Source: Nigrospora sphaerica (taxonomy: Eukaryota; Ascomycota; Sordariomycetes; Amphisphaeriales; Apiosporaceae). Taken from it: 64,000 nucleotides of DNA. The stretch's first letter is position 1, and each line of letters opens with the position of its first letter. Positions 21,651 through 33,734 of this stretch are shown in pieces. The stretch is taken from contig JAGVVL010000002.1 in NCBI GenBank assembly GCA_018287875.1, forward strand, positions 8,618,001 to 8,682,000, given 5' to 3'. The position numbers and the translations under genes are program-made. A model generated the notes under the pieces. It did not search any database and had not been told where the DNA came from. It was given only the letters and a program-made list of their open reading frames with translations.

Positions 21651-22925
21651 ATGATGGGACATCCGTTGCGTCTCCTCCATGTCCTCCTCTTCATTCTCGC
21701 TATCGCCGGCGGTTCGGCCCGTGAGCCCCGCGAGGGTGGCATCTACCAGGGCGGAGACCACACGGGGTGCGGCAAGGTGGTCAACACGACGAAGCCGCAG
21801 GCGCATACGGTGCGGAGCGGGGGACTGGCGCGCAACTACACGGTGAGGTTGCCGACCAACTACACGAGCCGACAGCCGTACCCGGTGCTGGTCGGATACC
21901 ACGGGTACCCGGGGCAGGGGCTCTACCTCGAGGTCGACAGCGGGCTGGACGCGGCGGCGTCGGACAAGCTCATCGTGTACCCGGACGGCGTGGGCGGCGC
22001 GTGGGCGGGGGCCAACTACTCGCGCACGACGGCGGCGCAGGACCTGCAGTTCACCTGGGACCTGCTGGCCGACGTGCGCGCGCGCTACTGCGTCGATAGC
22101 GCCCGTGTCTACGCCGCCGGCATCTCCAACGGCGGCGGCTTCGTCGGCGCCCTTCTTGCCTGCAACGCCACTGTCGGCGGCGAGTTCGCCGCCTTCGCTC
22201 CCGTCGCCGGCGCCTACTACGCCGACGCCCGCGGCCCCCGCGACCCCGCCTGCACCCCCGCCCGCCCCCTCACCCCCATCCTCTCCTTCCACGGCGGCGC
22301 CGACCGCAGCGTCTTCTACGACGGCGGCCAGGGCGAGGGCGGCTACGAACCTCCCATCGCCGACTGGTAAGCCTCGCCTACCCACCTTCCGCCGCGCAGC
22401 CTATTCCGGCTTGCCGTCCTCCCGTATCTGACCGTGTTTTGTTCGCCAGGCTCTCGTGGTGGGCGGGGCGCAACGGATGCCAGACGCCGCCGCAGCAGAT
22501 CGACAGCTTCAACGACACTGTCCACCACCTTGTCTGGACGTGCCGAAATGCCAAGGGTGTGTTGCAACACTACAAAGTAGACACGATGAGTATGGCCCGC
22601 CCCCTGTTCTTCCCTGTGTGAGTATTCCCATCCCTTGTTGCTGACACTCGGTTCGCTGCAATCGGCAGAACACGTCTGGCCCTCGACCGAGCCCAACTTC
22701 TCCCAAAAGGCCGCCGGCGATGTGCCGACGCACATCGATGCCAGCGTCGTCATTCAGGACTTCTTCCGCAACTTCACGCGGCCCGCGGCCCCGGACGAGG
22801 TGGCGCCGACGGCGACGCCGGCGCTCGGCAAGTCTTCGGCCTGCAGGCTGCGCTCGTTTGATTCACGTCTCGGCGCTTCTATCGCCGTCATGGCGGGCGT
22901 GGTTGTGGTCGAGCATATGCTGTAG
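21651..22925 (+). CDS. Feruloyl-esterase-like secreted esterase (FaeC/PHB-depolymerase family)
   Basis: Exons 21651-22366, 22450-22589 and 22669-22925, giving 370 residues. Introns of 83 and 79 bp have GT-AG ends and CTGAC branch sites; the second donor (gtatgg) is the weaker call. A signal peptide covers about residues 1-22. The alpha/beta-hydrolase core has the oxyanion motif GYHGYPGQG (82-90), the nucleophile Ser159 in AAGISNGGGFVG, an acid candidate in FHGGADRSVFY, and a His in HVWPS. Fungal relatives release ferulic or similar acids from plant cell-wall xylan. The C-terminus has a Ser/Ala-rich stretch and a hydrophobic tail (SIAVMAGVVVVEHML), suggesting a GPI anchor signal. The start at 21651 puts the signal peptide first; an in-phase upstream ATG at 21582 is less likely. 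Confidence 0.88.
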
Positions 22926-25900
22926 GGGGCTGTTTTTCGGCGGCGATGGCTGGAGGGGGTATCATGGACGCGAATTTTCTTGTAAAGGTCCGCATCTCGA
23001 ATGCAATAGGCTGATGGGCACCAATGGCATCATCATCAGCTGGTCTTTCACTTCTTTCACTTGGGTGCAGATTCGTCTCAGGGAATGATAACTCAACATT
23101 ATGTGCCCATTATCTTGGTCTTTGCCGAATGCCTCATAGTTGAGACACCGAAGTTGGAATTTCGAGGCATGATTTGGCCTGTTCCAGGTGGGTAATTCAG
23201 TAGGTGATAACGTAGTTATTGTGTAACAACGCCGGAATGCGGGGATTCTTAACCCACAGCTATACGAGAGGGGGGGAATTTGAAGGCATCGCCAAAAGGG
23301 AACAGACACGTATCCACTGCGGACCTCTTCTCCAGAAGGTCGTATCACCGCTGGGACACCATACTGCGAGGTATGCTTGCTTTATCTTACTTTACTTTAA
23401 TTAGCTAGAGTGACGCGCCATGAAAACGGTGTCCCAATAGTGCTGCAGCAGTAGCCAGCCCTACTGCTGACCTCCACAGAAGCTGGCCTACCCACTCGCC
23501 AAAGGTAATGGCCATGTCCCGTTCCATGGCCACCATGCGGTCCCACACCTCGCCGCTCTGCAAACGCCCGAGGGGATGGAAGAGACGGAGAGGCCCGGCT
23601 CTCATGAGAGGAGTATACGAATAATTCGGCACGTCCCAAATTTCTCACCAAAGCCACGAGAGCTCATAAATTGTCCAAACCGAAGGCGGTGCTCAAAACC
23701 GAGTTGATAAGCCGTCGCCAGATCCGTGGCTGGGGTGCCTGATGATATATTCATCCTGGCGGATGTCATCAAGGAGAGGGGCAGAACTAGAGCAAAGCAT
23801 CGAGATCCTTCAAGAGCTGCTAGGGGTGGAAACATGGCATGGCATCACCAAGCGCCCTAGTTGTCAGACGCAAAAACGAGGACCCCTTCTTACGCTCCAG
23901 GCCGTTGACAAAAAGGGATACTACCTGCCTATCCGGCCGAACAGCACCCAAGGGGTGGTTGTGTGTGTCAGCGCTTAGGGGGCCCGCCCCATTACGTGGC
24001 CCTGGTGGCCGACGATAGGCTATTCTGTGGGTTGATGCCGTCGAAAGGCACACCCACCCTTCGTGCCCGTTTGTTTCGGGGGAGCATTGGGCATCGGCGG
24101 GTGCCGAACCAACGAGGGAAGCATCTCGGGAACTGGACTATCACAACCGGTCTCTCTGCTATGCAGTGTCTCGCTTCCCATCGCTTGATAAACCAGCTTA
24201 CAGCTCCACCCCCCCCCCCTTCCCCCCCAAAGTTCTAGTCGAGAGAGATAGCCCGTCTCACCGGTCTTGGGGGCCCACCTGCATTCGAAGGACACTGCGT
24301 CCACTCCGAGATACCAAGCCTTGTGCAAGTATCGGAGCCGGGACGGAGATAGTGGTCCACACGTGCTGCTTGATTAGCCGCCAAGGTTTTCCTATGCCGC
24401 CAGCAGGACTGACGTCATGCTATGAGAAAGCGATAACCAGGTCGACGACCCCGCCGTCCCCAGAGCCCAAGCCAGCCTCCAGACATGTGAGCAGGCGATC
24501 GCCGATGTCTGAATCCGTCCTTCCCGTATCCAGGTAATACGGGATTTTTCAAGGGTCACTAGCAGGGTGATGTTGTTATTTTCTTGTTGTTGCTGTTGCT
24601 TCGGCACTCGGGCTGCTCGCCACGGTGGGATTTGCGTCACTCATGAAGCAAGCGGCCGGTTGTTTGACCAGTTTCGCATATAAAGAGGGGGTAAAGCTGG
24701 CGGCAGGCATCTCTTTCATAGTGGTATGGGCAAAACGGGGTGAGAAAAAGAAAACATGCAAAAAGGGTCAAGAGTGCCAACACCAGTAACAGACGCTGCC
24801 TCGGCGTGTGATGTAAAACTGTAATTTGCAAGTGGGGCGGGCATGGGAATGGGGGATGCGTCAATGGAACCTTCGATTGGAAAGGCAAGGGGGGTTGGAA
24901 TACGGGGGCAGGCAAATGCCCCGCCACCGGAGCGGCTCCGGCGAGGAGGAGCCAATGAGAGTAGCTCCGGACAGCTACAAGCTAACGAGAGCAGCTCCGG
25001 ACAGCCAGAAGCCAATGAGAGACGGCGGGAACAGACCCGACATCGCGGCTGACCAGGGGAAAAAGAATGGGGAGAAGGTGACGAAGTCCGGGAGCTGTGT
25101 CGTCCCACCCAACCCATTACAAAGGTGTGATAAGGGAGAGTAACACAGGTAGCTCAACGTACACAGTAGCTCACGCAGCCTCAACGTCTGTGGGGAATGC
25201 CCAGCAGCTACAAGTAGTTGCACGACGTTGGGTGGGGATGGGGGGACATGGGTAAGATGGACTTGTCCTGTCGCTGGTGCGTAGCCAATCGTGCACCATC
25301 CCACCGCCCGGAACCGTTCCGAACGTTACAGAAAACACCGGGGCAACTTTGTAGACCGGCCGGCTGCACGGTTCCGTCTCCGACACCTTTTTGTCCACTC
25401 CCTCACCACCCTCACCCATTGGGCTTTTGACAGCCCCGGGATTTTAGCCATGTCTAGTGGCGCAGGCCGCTCGCGTCGGGAATGGGAGGCGCATCCCCTA
25501 GTGTCCAAAAACTTAGTACGAAATTCACTGACAGCCCCGAGACAGCCGGTAGTTGGTCGAACAACGTCTGCCAGTCAGCAGTCTGCCTCTCGCACACGTA
25601 CGTGCGAACCAGTGCAGTTCTCCGAGGGAGGGGGAGGGGGCGTGGTGTGCCTGCAGGTACTTTCAGGATGGGTGGCCACATACGACAAATAGGCTGGCCC
25701 AAGATTGGCGGAAGCAAAAGGTGCGGTCTTGGGCTATGATGTACAAAGTATGGAGAATGACGGCCCCCGCCCTGGGTGGTTGTTACAGTATACGTGACGG
25801 TGACTGCAAACGTACCGCCTGCCATCACAAAGCTCCAGAACTTCTCGGTATCGGGCCACCCCTCAGCAACGATGCAGTTGATACCGTCGTAACAATTTGC

Positions 25901-26300
25901 CGGGTATTACAACGTATGGGTCATCACTACTTGCGGGTCCAACGGTCTTGTACAAAGTAAAGATTCCTTTAAATAATTTCCCTGTTCCCGGGGGAAGTCT
26001 GGCTCGATTCCGTGCTCAGCTAAAACCTCCAAACCCACCACGAGACCCTCTCGGACTGAACACGCACACACACATTCATACTCGCAACCGCCTGACCACA
26101 TACCCACCTACACACACACACACACACGCACACGCACGCACGCACCACGCACGCACGCACACGCACACACACAGACACAAACTATCCATATCCAAGCACT
26201 CACGCTTGCCCGTCTGCTCCAGATTCAACACTGCGCATTGCGAATCCCATGACAGACCTACGAAGCGCCCTCTAGTGCCACGCAGCCAGGAAACCCCAAA
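22926..26300. other. Long intergenic region
   Basis: About 3.4 kb without a supported gene. Short GC-rich frames on both strands carry no recognisable motif. It holds a poly-C tract (about 24210-24232) and the CA-rich microsatellite listed separately. Confidence 0.5.
26110..26178. repeat. CA/CACG microsatellite
   Basis: Imperfect (CA)n and (CACG)n run in the leader of the bZIP gene, 120-190 bp before its ATG. Confidence 0.9.
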
Positions 26301-27131
26301 ATGGAATTCTACCTGCCTTCGACCGGGCTAGGCGCCCCAATGCCCCAAAACGAGTCCCCCCCCGCCATAGACTGGACACACCCCAACCCCTTTAACTCGG
26401 CAGAGGCGAGACGACCCCGTCACGCCGACGATGGCTCCCATGAACTCGAGCAGTGGATGTTGGGCCGAACCCCCACCGATAGCCTGGCCCAGCCCGACCC
26501 CATGTCCATAGACACCATCTTTGAGCCCTCACGGCTCTCGCTGGACCAGTACACCACGGCCGAGATGCCCGCCCGCCATCTAGACGTCGAGAGGATGACG
26601 CTGCCGGATACCAGCTCGGGCCGCCCCCGCCGAAGCCCACCAAACGACGACGACGACGACGACGAGAACGACGACGCCACTAACAGTATGGCTCAAATGA
26701 CGACGCGCATCAGCAGCAGCCACAGCAGCCAGGCGGCGGCGAGCCCGGAAGGCGCGGCTCCGACGAAGCTGGCGCGGCGGCGCAGCTCGGCGTCGGCGTC
26801 GACCGAGGAGGCGCGGGCCAAGAACCGGCTGGCGGCGTCCAAGTGCCGGCGCAAGAAGAAGGTGGAGGAGCGCGAGCTCGAGGAGCGGCAGCGGCGGCTC
26901 AACCTGCAGCGCGCCGTGCTGCGCGAGGCCGCCGACGCCCTCGTGCACGAGGTTCTCGCCCTCAAGCACGAGGTCCTCCGCCACTCGACCTGCGGCTTCG
27001 CCCCCCTCGACCACTACATCGCCGAGGCCGCCCGCCGCGGCTCCTCCTTCTCCACCACCACCACCTCCTCCTCCTCTTCCGCCTCGCCGCCCGCGAATTG
27101 GTCCTCCTTCTCGTCCTCGGCCTCGGCGTGA
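26301..27131 (+). CDS. bZIP transcription factor
   Basis: Single-exon gene of 276 residues with ATG at 26301. The basic region, residues 171-188 (KNRLAASKCRRKKK), fits the bZIP signature N-x-x-A-A-x-x-C-R. A leucine-zipper-like coiled coil follows to about 226, then HSTCGFAPLDHYIA, a tail seen in ATF/CREB-like fungal bZIPs. An acidic run (DDDDDDEN, 116-123) and Ser-rich stretches flank the domain; the C-terminus is Ser/Thr-rich. It should bind DNA as a dimer in the nucleus. No target can be inferred from neighbours. Confidence 0.92.
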   Translation: MEFYLPSTGLGAPMPQNESPPAIDWTHPNPFNSAEARRPRHADDGSHELEQWMLGRTPTDSLAQPDPMSIDTIFEPSRLSLDQYTTAEMPARHLDVERMTLPDTSSGRPRRSPPNDDDDDDENDDATNSMAQMTTRISSSHSSQAAASPEGAAPTKLARRRSSASASTEEARAKNRLAASKCRRKKKVEERELEERQRRLNLQRAVLREAADALVHEVLALKHEVLRHSTCGFAPLDHYIAEAARRGSSFSTTTTSSSSSASPPANWSSFSSSASA

Positions 27132-28678
27132 CGGTCAGGCTTCCGCCGACGATGCAGACGACGGAGATTCCAGTTCTCATGATCTCACGCGTTGACACGC
27201 GTCGTGTGTCCAGTTTTGTTTTGGTTTCTTGTTTTAGGGTACAGCGGGGTAGAGTTTTACGGCGTCCCTAACAGTTTCGGGCGCAAAGATGGGGGTGTTC
27301 AATGGATGTGTGTTCAATTGGAAAGGTAAAAGGCAGTCAGTTACGACCGCGCCTCTTCTATATTCGGGTGGTATGGCTGAAGCCAGCCAGTTGCGACCGC
27401 CTTTGTTCTATTTATGGGAGACATGGGATTCTTTTCTTTTACGAGGACAAAGAGCCGTTGTCTTGGAACCAAAGTGTCAGTTGGTCCTTATAATGAAAAC
27501 GGAGATTACAACGTTCGTGATGCTCCTTCTCGCTATCACTAGGCTTCATTTGTCCTCGCTGAACGCGCCAGGAGGGCACGGGGAGCCGGAGGGCGGTCCG
27601 CCCCTCGTCCGGCACCGGTTCGTCCCATGCGGGACGACCTTGAGTCTATCCCGATGCCACCAAACGGCGGGGCTGTGGTCATACTCGCTTTCCATTGCCG
27701 TTGATTCTTTCTCTCGGCCCGGGGTAGTGGCGCCAACTTGTAGTGTTGGGAAAGGTTTGGATGTTCAACAAAAAGATTCCGTTCCTACCGCATACCGCGG
27801 AGCTGTGACAGCCACTGCATTCCGTCAGACCACTATCGAAGCAGATGCAGCCACATAAGCATTTTACTGGCTTGGTCGTCGTGACCATGAGGCCGGCCCG
27901 CTCTTCCATCCCTATCAGCCATTGTCGTCCCCCTTCAACATACCCTCTCCCCACAGGAAAAACGGCGTCTCCCCCCGGCTAACGGGGCTGATCCCCAGAT
28001 TTACGGACTGGTTGAACGGCCACCCCACGCCAATGCGGCGCCGCAGTGATATTGGACCACCACTTTGTCTAGAGTCAAGTTTTTGGAGTGCCCCAGCCCC
28101 TTGAGACTTGATAACACGGCAAGAACGAAAGCGAGCGCCGGCTGTGTTGCTTACCTCGCTAAAAGTGACACGGGCGAGGACCGTCTATGAACTTTAGCTA
28201 GTGAAGATTTTTAAAACGACGGCGACGCCCCTCCGGGAAGGGGGATGGGACACAAACAGCCTAGGCTGCATAGAAACAGGATTTCCGCGGAAGACAACCA
28301 TACAGGGACCTACATAAGCTACAACTTGGGTTTGAGGCCTCATGCACCAAATTGATGGACTTTCCTCTCCTAGGTAATATTACTAGGGGCCATGGAATCC
28401 TTCCGACTTAAAAGACGCTACTAGTAGGACGCTATTACCATCAGATTAAATAAAATCCACCCACAAGAAGCAAGAGGTCGGCGAACATCTCATTGACAGC
28501 CCAAAACTTCACGGACCTTCTGCCCTGGCGGTCTTGACCATATATGTTATTTCTCTTCAATTCTTTATTCAGGTAGCACACTGCTATTTTATGCAATGGA
28601 AAAGCAGAGGAAGGCCGGTTGGAAGCGAAGACGCGAAGCATCGGTCCCCATTACAACATCCCCCTATCGCCCCCCCCC
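27132..28678. other. Intergenic
   Basis: 3' flanks of two genes facing each other. The 189-codon frame at 27289-27858 has no motif and is treated as chance. Confidence 0.5.
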
Positions 28679-29948
28679 CTACTCCCGCTTCATGAAAGGC
28701 GCCTTAGCGAGCGCCCGGGTCTGGATCTCCCAGACGGGGGTGGCGAGCTCGATCAGACGGGGACCGAAGTCGGCGAGTAGGGTATGAACGTCGGGCGCAC
28801 CGTCGCGGCGGGCGGCGACGTAGGCGTCGCCGTCGGCGGCGTTGAGGGTGGCGGCGCGCCAGAGGGCGGACCAGCGGCGCACGGCGGCGCGGGCGGCGGC
28901 GCAACGGGGGTGGACGCCGGCGGCGACGAGGTAGAAGGAGGAGCGGGCGGCGTGGGCGGCGCGCGGCTTGAAGAGGCGGACGGTCTCGGCGAAGCGGCTC
29001 GCCGTCCACAGGAGCTGCGCCGTGCCCCACGCGCCCGCCTTGTGCAGTAGCACGACGAGCGTGCCGCCGCGCCGCAGCCGCGCCAGCGCCAGCGCCAGTT
29101 GCGACGCCGTCAGCCGGCCCGCCTCGCGCGCCTCCCGGTACGCCGCCCGCGCCTGCGTCCGCAGCACCTGCCCGTCGCAGAGGGCCAGGTCGAAGCCGGC
29201 GTCATCCCCCGTCGTCTCCTCGTCCTCGTCACCTTCCCGCTCCGGTCCCTCTGGCGCCGGTGGAACCGGCAGCAGTCGCTCCAGCACGAATTGGCCGCGA
29301 TCCGGGTGATCCGGCGGGATGTCAGCAGCGCCGAGCCCCAGGTCGCCCGCGAGCATCGTGATGTCGACGTACGTCATGCGGACGCGCTGCGAAGGCCACA
29401 TGCGCATCCGATGCCCGCCGGCGGCGACGGGCAGCGTGAAGGCGACGGCCTCGGCTTCGTCGTGAACGTCGAGGAAGATCGAGAGCAAGCCGCCAGGGGC
29501 GGCGCACATGTCGAGAATCCGGGGCGTGGCGTGGTTCGGCGGATTAATGTTGAACGCGCCGACCGCCTCGTGCATTTCCTTGCCGATGCCCCGCATCATG
29601 TTGAAAAAGAACTTCTCCGTCTGATGGCTGGGCCGGTCCGCCCGTTCCCGTTGCTTTCGGAAGAACTCGTCCCCCTCGGCGCTCTTCCAGCCCTTTATCC
29701 ACGCACACCGTTAGATGGGAACCGGACGGCGATTGAAACGGGAAATAAAATAGCCGCAACTACATGGATCCAAGGTGAGTACTTGCCTGTTCTTGAAGTT
29801 CGCTCAGCCTCCGGAATACTTCGGACCGCTCGAGCAGATAGCTGGTAAGGACGTCCTGAGCCTTCCGGTAGTGCTCGTCACCAAAGCCAAGAGGGTCCGC
29901 CCTCGAAGGCGGCTTCGGTGCCCCAGAGGCTTCCTTCTTCGACTCCAT
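28679..29948 (-). CDS. FtsJ-like SAM-dependent methyltransferase
   Basis: Two exons on the minus strand: 29948-29787 and 29692-28679, 391 residues. The 94-bp intron has a GC donor (gcaagt) instead of GT, an AG acceptor and a CTAAC branch site; both exons are in phase 0. The SAM-binding loop is ILDMCAAPGGLLSIFLD; FDLALCDG and GTLVVLLHKAG follow, as in RrmJ/FtsJ-type folds. An acidic loop (EREGDEDEETTGDD) lies between the halves. Members methylate RNA ribose, but fungal proteins of this extended type are uncharacterised as far as I know, so the substrate is open. GC is very high. Confidence 0.83.
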
Positions 29949-30877
29949 GTTTCTGTCGTCTCTGTTGAAGCGTTCGAGGTATTACTGGGGAAACGATGAA
30001 TCATGGATATTTGGTCTATGAGGGCCTGACTTCCTTCGGGGCTGCTCGATGTAAGGTATATATAGATGCCCGTGTGCCCCCACTTCCCCAACAGTGGTCA
30101 CCTATCAACCAAGGCGCAAACAGGCTTCTTTTTGACATAAAGGACTCCTGCCTGAGTGGGCAGGCAGGGACAAACGGAAAATCAGGTTTTTTTGGTAATC
30201 AGTAATTAGGCACCAGCGGCTGTCCATTAAAGGAGGGCCTCCCGCATTCCGCCCACCACATCATCACCGCTTACTTCTAGGTCGTTGCAAACGGCATATC
30301 GCACCAAACAGCCCGCCGTTGCAATAGCGAGCCCTAGCACACAATGCGAACGGTTTGCAAACAACATTTACAAAGAGCGCGGCGTCATACGTTCGAGCTG
30401 TAAAGCCCGTACCACGGACGCAGCCTGGACCACGTTTGCCGACTACATGGCGCCCCTCTCCGCCCAGGAAGCAAGGGAGTGTGCATACAGTGGCGGGCAC
30501 GGAGGTTGGCTAGTCACGAGCGAAATATTTTGGTAGGCATGCGATCACTGTTGAACATGGGCTCGTTGAGAATACTTGTAGAAATTCGCGTTAAGCAACT
30601 ATATGTTAACCAGTCCATATAGTTGAAAATGGCATCTTACACATGAAGGATAGAGCAAAAATAAATACAGTACAGTGCAACAAAGCAAATACCATCCCAT
30701 ACTATAGACAAAAACAAATAGTATCCCCACAATGTAGAACAAACCAAATACCATCCCATAATGAAAAGAAAAAACACATCCATCGTCTCTCATTTCTCGC
30801 CCATCTCGATGGCGGCGCACGCGGGCGCATATTTGGGTGGAGGAGCAGGAGGAGGAGGAAGATGAAGCGTGAGGACC
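29949..30877. other. Intergenic
   Basis: Promoter of the methyltransferase and an AT-richer stretch (30540-30790) with repeated accatcccata-like words. No gene seen. Confidence 0.5.
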
Positions 30878-31805
30878 CTACTTGGCATCGGCGGCGGCCG
30901 TGAGCTTGGCGACGAGCTCCTCGCTCAGGGCGATGAGGGAGCTGACGTTGGTAATGTCGAGGGTGCTGAGCTCGGTGTCCATGCGGTAGCGGACCCAGCC
31001 GCGCAGCTCGACAGCCGAGAGGGAGTCGAGGCCGTAGGGCATGAGGGGCTTGTCGGCCTCGGCGACGCAGCCGACGTCCTCGATGGCGCCGAGGTCGACC
31101 GAGTGCGCCGGAAGGCCCTGCGCCCGCCGCCGGTGCGCGAACGCGTCGAGAAACGTGTTGGCGGCCGCGTAGTTGGCCCGGCCCTTGTTGCCCACCACAC
31201 CTGAGATATTCGAAAACAGCGTGAAGAAGTCGAGCGGCGCCCGCTGCGCCTCGGCCGCGCGGTGCAGCGCCGCGTGGTAGTCGTCGTGGGTCATTATCTC
31301 GTAGGGTTTGTCCTGGGATGGAGCTATCGTGTTAGCTTTCGCTCTTTTCACTTTTCCTTCCGGAAACCCACACGGGGGAACGGGAACCGGGAGGTGAATG
31401 GAAGAAAGGGAAAGAGGAGAAAGGTGAAGGAGGAGAAAGGGGAAGGGGCGGGAGTGAAGGATAGGGGAGAAACGTACGCGAAGGACCATGGCGCCTTGAA
31501 TCAAGCGGCGACGCGGCGGGGGCGGGCAGCCTTGAAGACGCCGTCGACAAAGGCCTCGCCGGCGACGTCGCCCTTGGCGTCGACGACCTTGCAGTTCCAG
31601 GCGGCGCAGTTCTCCATGATGCAGGCCGAGCCGTCGTCAGTTCCCACCGTCACGAAGATCTAGACGAAAAAGTGTCAGCAGAGTCACCCCGTCGCAGGGG
31701 GTCGAGGATCGGAACTTACGTCGCATTTCTTGTACTGGCACAGCTGGATCGCAGCCGCACCGACACCACCGGCGGCCGAGTGGATTAGCACGGTCTTGAA
31801 GTGTA

Positions 31806-33734
31806 AGCTCAAGCATCCCTTGGCGATACAGCCCCTTCGCGAGACACCGGTTTCAGGGGTGTCTCACGATGCCTTCGGCCACCGAAAAGACGGATATCTC
31901 CTCAACCAGGCTATCTGGAACCTAGTTATTTAAGTCAAGAGACGACGATACACTCCTCTGCCTCACTAACGGTTTCTTCTTCAAAATCCTCAAGGTCTAC
32001 CCATCCTTCTCCGTCGGAGTCAAAGTTAGGCTCATCAGGCAAGACCCCCATCTCCCTCTTGACTCTTTTGACGTCCTGAATAGTTACAAACCAGTCCTGC
32101 GCCGAAGCCTTCACGCGGCGCCGGTTTTGAGGCTTTTGGCGTTCCAGCGCAGCAGCCAGTTGGTCTCGTTCGACCTTGAGTGTGGAGATCTGCATGCAAC
32201 TATCGTCAAGGGCCTTGCAGAGCTTGCGCGTTAAAAACCGGAAGGTTAGTGTGGTGTACGCCACGTTAAGGCCACGCAAGTCCCTGACGATGTTGGTTAA
32301 TTGGCGTGAGGTCTTAGGGGTCTGGAAAGTCACTGCAGTTATCGCAGCTAACGTATCCATCTCTGGAGGCCTTCTTTCTGGTATTGAAGGCCTCTCCGGA
32401 CGGTCTTGGTCACGCTGTCTCGCCAACCTGTTATTCAGCGCCTTGTTGCGGTCCCTTGGGAAGATTCCGGTGGCTCTCCAGCCTGAGGCGCAATTGGCAG
32501 GCGTGAAGGCCACCTTGCGAGCTAAGTTCCAGGCCTGTAGGAACTCTGGCTTGCCTGGAGCCATTGTGAGGCTTGATACGCAGGCCTATCGCAAGGTTTT
32601 TCGATAGATGGTCTTCAACACCGAAAAGGACCCTAGGTCCAGCGGTTGGAGGACGTGTGAGGTGTGCGCTGGGAGGAAGTCTAGCCAGATTTTGGCTTCC
32701 AGATAGGCCAGCATGAAGGCATCGTCAGCGTGGCTGCCATGGCCGTCGAGAATAAGGTGTCGCCATCTCTCTGGGTTGGCAGGAGCCGTCAAGGGGATGA
32801 ACACCTCCGTGAGCCACTGCAGGCCTATTGCGTTATTGGTCCATCCCTTTTCGGAGGCGCAGAACTTCCAGTTCGTGAAGTCTAGCGCGTCGAATTGCTG
32901 TTGAAACCACTGCTGTTAAACGTAGACGCCCTTAAAGATGACCAAGGGTGGCAAGACGCGCCCGTCAGCGCTGATACACTCCAATATCGTCACCCACTCG
33001 CGGTTGCCAGGGTCCATGGTGTATATCTTGCGCACCGCAGACGGTCCGATGACCAAGGGGTTGTCTCCAAGGCCTATCATCGTGCCAATCTCGTCGACGT
33101 TGTAGGTATCGGCTTACAACACCTCCGCAAGGCCTGGGTCATCGAGACGATCGAAGAACTCCTCGATATTGGCGCGCGTCGCACCGTTGACGCGCAGGAA
33201 GTCAATCCCCGTGGAGCGAATTGACTTAACTTTAGGATGGCGCGAAAAAAAAGCCTCATGCTAGTGTTTACCCAGGTGTTCGCCGCCAGACTGGCGATGG
33301 ACCGTCAAGGCGAAGAAGTGGAAACGAGAGTGAGGCGGCGCCCAGCCCAGCCTGGCCTGCAACAACACCCAGTCGACAAGCAGTTGCTCTTGAGATGGAC
33401 TCAACGATTGCCTCGTCGCGTTATACTCCTTGCGTGTTAACGTACCCTTGATGCGGCGGACTAACCAGTCTTTGTTGAGGTGGTACTGCCTAGCGGCTTC
33501 TCTGATGGGTTTGCCGTCGGCGATCTCCTGCAAGATGAGTTCTAGGCGTTCAGGATCCATGGGAATAACTTCACTGGAAAGAACGGAGACAGAAGATTCG
33601 AACGGGCTCAACACCATGCTTATAGGCCAACTGGTTGACTAGATATCGTGGAGTAACCTCACTTGAAGCATCGCGAGACGGTCCTGAAACCGGTGTCTCG
33701 CGAAGGGGCTGTATCGCCAAGGGATGCTTGAGCT
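31806..33734 (-). mobile_element. Pogo-type DNA transposon inside a PKS intron
   Basis: 1929 bp with perfect 52-bp terminal inverted repeats (agctcaagcatcccttgg ... ) followed by an imperfect extension, flanked by TA duplications at 31804-31805 and 33735-33736. It carries a minus-strand pogo/Fot-like transposase. It sits 11 bp from the 3' splice site of the first ER intron of the PKS remnant. Confidence 0.95.
31935..33560 (-). pseudogene. Pogo-family transposase, RIP-decayed
   Basis: From ATG at 33560 to the stop at 31935. The N-terminal helix-turn-helix of Psq type (LILQEIADGKPIREAARQY) and a CENPB-type region are followed by a DDE domain: YNVDEIGTMIG (about 33085), LILDGHGSH (about 32740) and HTSHVLQPLDLGSF (about 32650). 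A coiled coil and an acidic tail ending ECIVVS close the protein. Stops include TAA near 33118 and 32920 and TAG near 32605, all explicable as CAA/CAG changes, and at least two frameshifts. Confidence 0.9.

Noticed and set aside
21603..22385. 260-codon minus-strand frame opposite the feruloyl-esterase-like gene
   Set aside because: Antisense shadow; Ala/Gly/Val-rich with no motif.
27289..27858. 189-codon plus-strand frame downstream of the bZIP gene
   Set aside because: No motif and poor codon bias; it lies where the 3' UTR is expected.
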